Position numbers and translations under genes: made by a program. Below, piece by piece: positions 56,691 to 64,000 of a DNA stretch of 64,000 bases. This DNA comes from Rutidosis leptorrhynchoides (lineage: Eukaryota; Streptophyta; Magnoliopsida; Asterales; Asteraceae). The notes beneath the pieces were generated by a model. The model did no database searches. It was not told the origin of the DNA and saw nothing but the letters and a program-made list of their open reading frames with translations. Position 1 is the stretch's first letter. Each line of letters starts with the position of its first letter. The DNA lies in the NCBI RefSeq assembly GCF_046630445.1, contig NC_092340.1:15540001-15604000 (forward strand). Reading direction: 5' to 3'.

Positions 56691-57905
56691 CATAACTATA
56701 AACTCAAAATGCCCATAACGTGTTCGAAAAGTCGTTTTCTCAATATCTTCCTCACGGACCCGCATTTGGTGATAGCCGGACCGTAAGTCAATTTTAGAAA
56801 AATATGTTGCACCTTGGAGTTGGTTAAACAAATCATCAATCCGAGGTAACGGATAACTATTATTGATCGTCACTTTATTCAACTCCCCATAATCGATGCA
56901 CATCCGCATACTACCATCTTTCTTTTTCACAAATAAAACCGGAGCACCCCATGGCGAGGCACTCGGTCGAAAGAAACCCTTTTCAAGCAACTCTTGGGTT
57001 TGATTTAACAACTCTTGCATTTCCGTCGGTGCTAAACGATAAGGAGTTTTAGCAATGGGAGTCGCCCCCGGAACCAACTCAATGCGAAATTCAACTTGTC
57101 TTTCCGCCGGAACACCCGATAATTCATCAGGAAAAACGTCTTCGAATTCATTAACCACCGGAATTTCACGAATGGATGGTGGCTCTTCATGAGTATCAAC
57201 TACATGGGCAAGAAAAGTCATGCCACCACTAGTAAGAAAACGACGCGCCCGTGCATAAGTGCATAATGACACAAGTCTTCTTCGTCTCTCACCATGAATA
57301 ATTAACTCTCCCCCACTTGGGGTCTTCATACGAATATACTTTTCATGGCATGCAATTTCGGCTCTATAACGATCGAGCCAATCCATACCAACGACAATAT
57401 CAAACTCGCCCAAAGTCATAGGGATAAGATCGATTTTGAACGTTTCGGTACCAAACACAACATCACAATCATTACAAACATCAACTCCTAGCACCGTCTT
57501 ACCATCCGCTATTTCGACTTCTACCGGATGACTTAACTTAACTAGCGGTTTATCAAGCTTAGACACAAAACGTGGAGACATAAACGATACATTAGCACCG
57601 CTATCAAATAATATCCTTGACGGATTAGAGTTAACCATGAAAGTACCTGAGACAACTTCATTGGATTGCTTGGCCTCATCATTGGTCATCAAATAATTTC
57701 TCCCCCGAGCCGTACCCGCTGCCTTCTCTACCCTTTTAACTTGCTTGGTGTTCAAATCGGGGCACTCCGACTTTCGGTGTCCTTGCTTTTGGCAATTAAA
57801 ACATGTGATTTTGTTCACGGAAGACGTGCTTGTACAATCACGAGCCATGTGTCTTTGCCGCCCACAATTATAACACGTGGGTCTGAAACCCCCGGAAGCA
57901 CCCTT
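56646..57905 (-). pseudogene. Zinc knuckles, protease and first half of reverse transcriptase, element E
   Basis: After an in-frame TAG (57906-57908) the frame carries two knuckles ([14 protein letters not shown] and [14 protein letters not shown]), the aspartic protease ([12 protein letters not shown], then [16 protein letters not shown]) and the reverse transcriptase start ([30 protein letters not shown]). It then shifts frame near 56690, where one T of a T-run is missing. Confidence 0.85.
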
Positions 57906-58751
57906 CTACACACTATTAACACTTTCGGAGCCCTTCTTGTTCTTTTTGTTGGAAAATTTCGAATGACTCGAACCTTCAAATTTCCTTTTGCCAAAAGTAA
58001 AGCCACTCTTTCTCAAGACGAGCGACTCAAAACCTTTGGCCATATCGAACAACTCATCAAAACTTTTCACCACGTTTACACTAATCTTCTCTTGATAGCT
58101 ATCGTTCAAGATTCGATAACAGTCCTCCTTCTACATATGATCATTACCGACATACTTCGAGCAAAATTGGGTCTTTGCCAAGAAAGTGGACTTAAGAGTG
58201 TTCAAGTCCATCGACCCTTGCCTCAAAATACGTAACTTGTCTTTAAGCCTTGAAAGATCGACCGAAGTTCGGTACTCCTTGAAAAATTCCGCCTTGAATT
58301 CATCCCACGTGAATTTCATACATTGCTCTTCACCATAAAGTTGGATTTTCGCGTCCCACCACAACTTGGCATCACCCCTTAACATGCTACAACCATACCT
58401 CGTCTTTTTATCGTGAGGGCATTCACACGTACGAAAAGCCCCCTCCATATCGGAGATCCAATGGGTACTTTTAAGTGGGTCCCGTTCGCCCTCAAAAGTG
58501 GGAGGTTGAGCATCCTTGAAATTTTTGTAGAAAAAGTCTTGCCTTCCAACATTATCTTCGTGAAGAACGGCCTTAATTTGTTCTTTAACTAGATCGACTA
58601 CTTGCTCGTCAATCGAATCTAGGAACATCTTTCTAACGTCCTCGAGAAACTCCGTTTTTTTACGTTTAAAGATGGCCTCAACCTTGGCTGTGAATTCGGA
58701 GTCCTCGCTCGGGCCTCCATTTTCGGTATCATGACCGTTTCTCATCTTCAT
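57906..58751 (-). pseudogene. Gag of element E with in-frame stop
   Basis: ATG 58751 opens a gag with FEGERDPLKSTHWISDME (about residues 90-107), LRGDAKLWWDAKI and EFKAEFFKEYRT, the chromovirus gag core. TAG at 58131-58133 stops it; the same frame continues from 58109 with a Lys-rich linker to a second TAG at 57906. Both stops can be read as single changes from CAG. Confidence 0.83.
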
Positions 58752-59108
58752 TCTATAAAACGAAATAAATTAGACAACGAAAAGATAATACATGACACAT
58801 ATATACCACACCGCCCCATCTTGCTCAACAATCGTCCTACATCGCTTGTTTGACACGATTTGAACTCGTAACAATGGTAGCTAGTCATTGTTATGCGAGC
58901 ACGTCGTATTAACTTGCTAGTGCAACGTCTATATCGCTTGATGATTGCAAACACAACACAAAACAATTAGCGCAAGGTTAGCTCACATAAACCTAGGCAC
59001 TAACCAATCCCGGTCCGACCCGTTTCCTACAAGTCCCGCATAAAACGGATACATAATAAAGTCTAAGTCTAGGCACCTATCTCACGTTGCCTAAATCCCT
59101 TAGACCAT
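58752..59108 (-). other. 5' untranslated region of element E
   Basis: About 360 bp between the primer-binding site and the gag ATG. No convincing ORF; the 72-codon frame at 58748-58966 is not supported. Confidence 0.6.
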
Positions 59109-59120
59109 GCTCTGATACCA
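59109..59120 (-). promoter_or_regulatory. Primer-binding site of element E
   Basis: TGGTATCAGAGC on the minus strand, two bases inside the right LTR, of initiator tRNA-Met type. It fixes the right LTR as the 5' LTR. Confidence 0.92.
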
Positions 59121-59714
59121 CTTGAAACAACCCAACCCGTATGCAACCCGATAATTTTTTTAAAAAAAATAATAAACCATTAACGCCCAATTAAATGGTT
59201 ACATAATGTAAATCGTATCATACAACCCGTTTGAACATACGACGAGTTTAAAGTTTACAAAGATGGCACGAAGGCCCTTAATCTAAAGTAATACAAGTTC
59301 AACCCATTAACATGATAGTTTTAAACCAAATAACACCCGAGCATGGTTTGGGGCTAAACTACCAAAAACGCTAGGTCGACTTCTAAAAACTTCAACAAGC
59401 ATCCAACAAGGGAGTTCTAGTACCCAACAACCCCTTTCCCTTTCTCCGCACCTGCATCTAAAAAGCAAACAACGAGAGGGGTAAGCTAACGCTTAGTGAA
59501 TGCAATAGTTATATACATACATATATAATATACCTACTTGCAACACTTACTCACGTTCCGCATACATGCTAGCAATACAATTAGCTTATCATCTCAAATA
59601 CAAGGCTACTAACCCCCAATACCGCAACTAGCATATCCAATAGCATATAATCGAAGCAATATAAATATGCTATACTACAACACATACACAACCATATGGT
59701 TAACCATACTCGCG

Positions 59715-60025
59715 TCATGGCGCTACCGGCTCTTTGATTCACACCATACGCATTAGTCATGAAGCTACCGGCTCTTTGGTTCACATCACAACTTGAATCA
59801 TACTCATGTTAAAGTGCTACCGGCTCTTTGGTTCACACTCTAACAACGCCTAGGTGCTACCGGCTCTTTGGTTCACACCTTAACAATTCATGTTATAGTG
59901 CTACCTGCTCTTTGGTTCACACTACAACATACGTACTACGATGCTACCAGCTCTTTGGTTCACATCATAGCACACTCGCATATGCTATGGCACTACCGGC
60001 TCTTTAGTTCATACCATAGCACACA
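59715..60025 (-). repeat. Stem-loop array, right LTR copy of element E
   Basis: The same seven units as at 39670-39980, with scattered substitutions in both cores and arms. The last unit pairs better here (GCTATGG with CCATAGC). Confidence 0.8.
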
Positions 60026-61177
60026 AATAGATACATTATATACATACACGTATAATTATTCCACTCACCTTATCACATCGGTGGTGATTAAACACTTCCG
60101 TAAGCTTCAAGCGAAGTACCTAATATATTAAGTACCCAAATCAACATACAAACTAGTGGAACTAACCACCAACACTTAACTCTTGAGCATTTAATGACCC
60201 AAATGCATTAAATGACCCATTCACACCAAAACCGCCCATTAAAGGCCAAGACTCATCATTAATCACTAAAAGGTAGTGATTAAAGTCTACTAACACCAAC
60301 TAACACAAATTATGGGTATTTCATACCCATCTCACCCAACTAGGACAACCATTACCTATTTGACCCATTTTAACACTTAGACTTACAATTTTGGTCAAAC
60401 TTAAACCCATTAACAATCTTTCATCATTACACAAGTGTATTAGTGACTAACAACACCATTAACACTTACAAACCTCAATTTACATGACCAAATTCTAGAT
60501 TATAACCATTAGGGTTTCCTTACATCAATTTAACCCAAATTCACCCATTTAACCCCTAAATGGGTCTTACAAGTCTCAAATGAATAAACCCTAGCCATAA
60601 ATCAACTAAAACTCAAAACACGGAGTTAAGACTTACCAATACTATCAAATCGTAGCTAAGAGCGAGGAGAACAAATTTCCTTCTTGCTCCAAAGATCGAA
60701 TCACAAATCTTCACCTTCAAATCTCACTTTGAATCTAAGTGGGTTTTATGTTTTGAGAGAAAATAGAGAAAGAAAAGAGAAAAGAAATGAATAAAAGAGA
60801 TATGTGGCTGGGATTTTGAGCCACAATCTGATCCACACGCGAAAAGATGAAAATACCCTCGAACCACCCCTTTTTAAAAGCTGAAAATCGGATCAGTACA
60901 TCACTATACCGCGGCGCGACATTCAACATAATTTTCGAGCTGTTTAACATGGTTCATGATCCTGATTCGCGTACAATGTCGCGGCGTGATCCCACTGGTC
61001 TATGGCGCGAAAAATAGGGCATTTTGTCCAATTTTTGACTAACTAAGTCCAAGACTTGTAGTATGACTCGTACCCTTCATACTCGCTTCACATATACACT
61101 TAGACTTCACCACTAGGTCTCACTCGACTTTAAACCTTCATAAACCATGCATATACTTATACATGTATACATTCTCA

Positions 61178-61184
<7 letters not shown>

Positions 61185-61256
<72 letters not shown>
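61185..61256. repeat. (TA)n microsatellite
   Basis: About 70 bp of TA followed by CTAT repeats in the right LTR of element E. Confidence 0.96.
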
Positions 61257-61258
<2 letters not shown>

Positions 61259-61388
61259 ATCTATCTATCTTGTGTACCTCAACTAAATCTTTAAATCATT
61301 TAATCACATATACGACCAAGTATAAACGTTCTTAAGATCAAATACGTACCTTAAATCACATACGGGGAAAACGGGATGTTACATCTGA

Positions 61389-61478
61389 TGAGGTATTGGA
61401 CTTGATAAGACTACTAACTACTTTATCATGGAGAAAGTGGACATGATCATTTCACGTCTATGGGCATGGATTATGAGA
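61389..61478 (+). pseudogene. DUF3754-like exon, continuation after element E
   Basis: Read in phase with 39068-39082, the sequence continues the exon with a TGA (61389-61391) where the family has Arg, then [11 protein letters not shown] and [14 protein letters not shown], ending before GTAACA. This resembles plant DUF3754 (TMEM143-like) membrane proteins of unknown function, which have an FRRGIGID...FFMEKVD segment. The match is from memory of the family. CGA to TGA plus a 22-kb insertion make it a pseudogene. Confidence 0.55.
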
Positions 61479-61754
61479 GTAACATGGCAAGTTCTATTGC
61501 AAATTTTGCTTATTGGCTTGATAATCTTGAATTATTATGTTGGTAATTGGCAGGGGTGATAAAATGGGCAGGGCAGGGCAGGTAAAGGATCAGAAGTCAA
61601 AAGAACTTTGGGGTTTAGATGGGTCAATCTCACTTGGGTTGGCTTGACCCAAATTAGTTTTTGGCCATAAATGTTTCGTTCCTTCCTTTTTCTTTTATCC
61701 TTTTTTACATATCAGCTATAATATTTTTTTAAACTAATTTTTTTATGATTGCAG

Positions 61755-62131
61755 GCTAACGAAGTTTTTTTAAAAGAACTCATAGCACGAGTCAAAAGTG
61801 ATCCTAAAAAATATGATGAAATTACAAATGGAGAATTCGAAATTATTTATACGTTGAGCGGGTCCGTATTGATAACCTGGATATCAGTTTAAGGAGTTTG
61901 ACAGTTTAAGGAGTTTGACAAGCAAGATCACAATTCAAGAACCATTATTTGATAGATAAAACTATGTAATAAAAACATAAAGTAATTGTATTTGCTATCC
62001 AATCGTTTTAGCTAATGAATAGTGATTGCTAACTTACCGAACTCTTATTTTCATCTTACCAGTTTAAGGAGTTTGACAAGCAAGATCACAATTCAAGAAC
62101 CAACATTTGATAGGATAATTGTCGTCTACAG
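61755..62131 (+). pseudogene. DUF3754-like exon pieces with internal duplication and frameshift
   Basis: After TGATTGCAG the frame gives a Lys-rich stretch with SDPKKYDEI. An apparent 2-base gain (near 61846) then shifts the frame to VERVRIDNLDISLRSLT. A 17-bp unit is duplicated in tandem (61886-61902 and 61903-61919). A second copy of the region at 62061-62131 reads SKITIQEPTFDRIIVVYR and ends at donor GTATTA. That motif fits DUF3754 proteins (a TIQEPTF.RIIVVYR block). Confidence 0.5.
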
Positions 62132-62539
62132 GTATTACCTCTTTTTAATCATACTTGCATCATGAGGTGGTCTGACTTCAATTGAAAGATTTAATACTTT
62201 TATAGTTTGTTTTCATGAGTCTTGAATAAAACAGGATGTTTAGTAGTTTGAAAAAGTCTACTAATTTGTTGCGTATGTTACATCCAGTTATTTCATGAAG
62301 TAGTGTTCATGAATTTATATTAAGGCTATATAAGTTAGTCCAAAAAGTAATTAAAAACTTATAAACTTAAATTAAATGTTATTTGAGTAATTCGAAACTT
62401 TAGCAAGTACCAGTTCACGTGTCATTGGAAGACATTTAGGCATAATACATGCATAAATGTCACTCAATTATGTTTTTAAATTAGTTCATGACTATGTTTT
62501 CATTTGTAATTGTTACTTGAATATGAAAATTTGGTTTAA
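62132..62539 (+). other. Host AT-rich sequence, nothing recognised
   Basis: Intron-like or intergenic sequence with no long open frame and no repeat that I can see. Confidence 0.5.
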
Positions 62540-62945
62540 AAAATGTCATTTGGCCAAACCAGATCACAACTTAACCTGCACAAGTCATTTGGTAAAATAG
62601 TGTATCATTTGATCATGTCTATAAACTGGTCAACACATGTCAAATTTAGGTCAAAACTGAAAATCAAAATTAGCATTCGGTAAAAATATGTGTCATTTAG
62701 TCACGTCTATAAACTGGTCAGCACAAGTAAAACTGGGTCACAACTAAAACCTAAAATAGCATTTGGTAAAAAATGTGACATTTGGTTATGTCTATAAACT
62801 GGCCAACACAAGTCTAGCTAGGTCAAATTTGAAACAAAATTTTTTTTGCTAAAATAATGTGTCATTTGGTCATGTCTATAAGCTGGTCAACATTAGTCAA
62901 ACCAGGTCAAAAATGAAATGATAAACATTTGGTCATAAACATAAA
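62540..62945 (+). repeat. Tandem repeat, period about 87 bp
   Basis: Four units (starting near 62586, 62674, 62760, 62848) and one degenerate leading unit share CATTTGGTAAAA, ATGTCTATAAACTGG and CAACACAAGTCA words. Units are about 75-80% alike by eye. Confidence 0.8.
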
Positions 62946-63741
62946 TATGTGTCATTATTGTTATATGCATACACAATTGCACTTGCATATCATACAATTT
63001 ACATCACACGATTAATACTTTAGTATGATTTTTAGGGATATATCACATGATTCAGTTAATGATTTTTTAGGGGCGATATTGCACGATTTTTGTATCATTA
63101 GGTAAAATATACTCCGTATAATAAATATCACCGTGCTTATGATTTACGAATCAGTTTAGGACTTTTTGGTGGCAAACACATATTATAATTTGTAAGTGAA
63201 TACTAACATGTTGTTAGTAATAAATGCATGTCAGTCACTTGAGTTTTGATTAATTTTTAAAAATTTGTGATTTCCTCCTTTATAGTACAACATCTTTTGC
63301 TAATAACAAAAATCGGAAAAAGAAAAAAAACCGATTCAGAAGGTAATGTCATTACTTATTGAAGACAACTCTTTGAATATAAAAATAGACAAACTTGCAA
63401 GTTTTATGGCTATGCATCTGATAGAAATCGCAACATATATAAATCTTTGTCTGTGTACAATATTTGCAGTTATGAATGCCTGGATCTCGAAGAAAAAACT
63501 CATATTTGGGGGTTGAAGCAAGCAAACTTTTTTTTTTAGATATGGTTGTCTTTTGAAGCTTACACGCCATGTAAACGCAAGCTGGTCGTGGTTTGTAATC
63601 TTAACAATTTGTGATGTGACTTAACTCTATAACCAATACCTATGAATCTATGATGTTAAATTTTCAGCCGTATAACATGTTGCTAACCGTAAAATAATTT
63701 ATGTGGTTTTAAGTTAACATTTGGTTAATGAGTATGTGCAT
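62946..63741 (+). other. Host AT-rich sequence with weak exon-like pieces
   Basis: Mostly non-coding. A frame around 63390-63540 is open on the + strand (CKFYGYASDRN, then YECLDLEEKTHIWG) but matches nothing I know. Confidence 0.35.
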
Positions 63742-63817
63742 ATACCATTGACCGGGGCTAATGTCGTGGTAGGAAGAGCGTTTGTCGTTCATGAACTAGC
63801 TGATGACCTTGGAAAGG
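63742..63817 (+). pseudogene. Cu/Zn superoxide dismutase exon (plastid type), isolated
   Basis: The exon spells [19 protein letters not shown] then ADDLGKG, and ends at donor GGTATAA. It is the penultimate part of chloroplast-type Cu/Zn superoxide dismutase; the His and Asp in VVHEL.DD are metal-site and loop residues of the enzyme that removes superoxide. The base pair before the expected start is AT, not AG; the nearest AG is at 63731-63732 and would add three in-frame codons. No other exon of the enzyme is recognisable within 2 kb upstream, and the next exon-like start (63971) does not continue it. A captured fragment is likelier than a gene. Confidence 0.65.
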
Positions 63818-64000
63818 GTATAATTTTATGTTTCTATTAATTGTTATTCGTGTTATGTTATTACTAATATGAATATGAATTGTTATTCGGCGTCAGGTTT
63901 TGAAGTCTTTTGTTCGACTTTAGTTTTACAAAGTTTCTTCTTTTTCTCTATTTTTTTCCTTTAGATTGCAGGCATATTTTCTAACCCGCTTGAGCAACCC
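63818..64000 (+). other. Intron-like sequence and a possible acceptor at the window end
   Basis: A T-rich intron-like stretch ends TTTCCTTTAGATTGCAG at 63970. The 30 following bases are open in one frame (IFSNPLEQ) but are not the expected next superoxide dismutase exon. The window ends here. Confidence 0.35.

Larger units (their letters stand above)
59123..61383 (-). repeat. Right LTR of element E (its 5' LTR)
   Basis: 2261 bp, co-linear with 39083-41360. It contains the second copy of the seven-unit stem-loop array (about 59715-60025) and (AT)n at 61185-61256. Confidence 0.92.

Noticed and set aside
61147-61335. 62-codon Tyr/Ile ORF
   Set aside because: Microsatellite translation in the LTR of E.

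Overview
The window is plant nuclear DNA, very probably from a eudicot and plausibly Asteraceae. The lineage is an inference from element style, not proof. About 59.5 kb of the 64 kb is LTR retrotransposon sequence. All elements are Ty3/gypsy, and they sit inside or beside one another in two nested stacks plus one separate insertion. Every element named here has TG...CA ends and a 5-bp target-site duplication (TSD) that I could read directly.

Layout. Stack 1: element A (784-21034, TSD TAACG) is a pol-less, chromovirus-like element. Element B (8336-20005, TSD CGGAG), a Tekay/Del-type chromovirus, is inserted in its 3' LTR. Next comes element C (21381-38356, TSD GATGC), a reverse-oriented Athila-type element with gag-pol, an extra post-pol ORF and an envelope-position Athila ORF1-like gene. 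Stack 2: element E (39083-61383, reverse, TSD TCCGA/TCTGA) is a decayed chromovirus. Its chromodomain is split by F, a 2.95-kb solo LTR (TSD TAACT). F in turn is split six bases from its start by D (41510-51489, TSD GTAAC), an Athila-related element that has lost all of pol but keeps an intact 905-codon gag-protease ORF. By-eye LTR divergence (E about 2-3%; C about 1%; A about 0.6%; B about 0.4%; D about 0.3%) agrees with the nesting order.

Removing the elements leaves about 4.5 kb of older sequence (1-783, 21040-21380, 38362-39082, 61389-64000). It holds exon-sized pieces of at least three unrelated plant genes, all on the + strand with intron-like flanks: two exons of the bifunctional dehydroquinate dehydratase/shikimate dehydrogenase, exons resembling a DUF3754 protein, and one exon of a plastid-type Cu/Zn superoxide dismutase. 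The SDH and DUF3754 pieces carry stops or frame breaks. Such a mosaic is typical of fragment capture by a Helitron or Pack-MULE.

How the parts may work together: D has no reverse transcriptase, RNase H or integrase, yet its two LTRs are almost identical, so it moved recently. It shares with C the same primer-binding site, a nearly invariant leader, gag, the 3' untranslated domain and repeated AAGTGTGGGG motifs. That fits a non-autonomous partner mobilised by a C-like element. The other notable structures are an array of seven stem-loops with co-varying arms and a constant loop in the LTRs of E, and a CpG-dense palindrome repeated eight times in C with one compensatory change. I saw no rRNA or tRNA genes, no CRISPR and no intact host gene.
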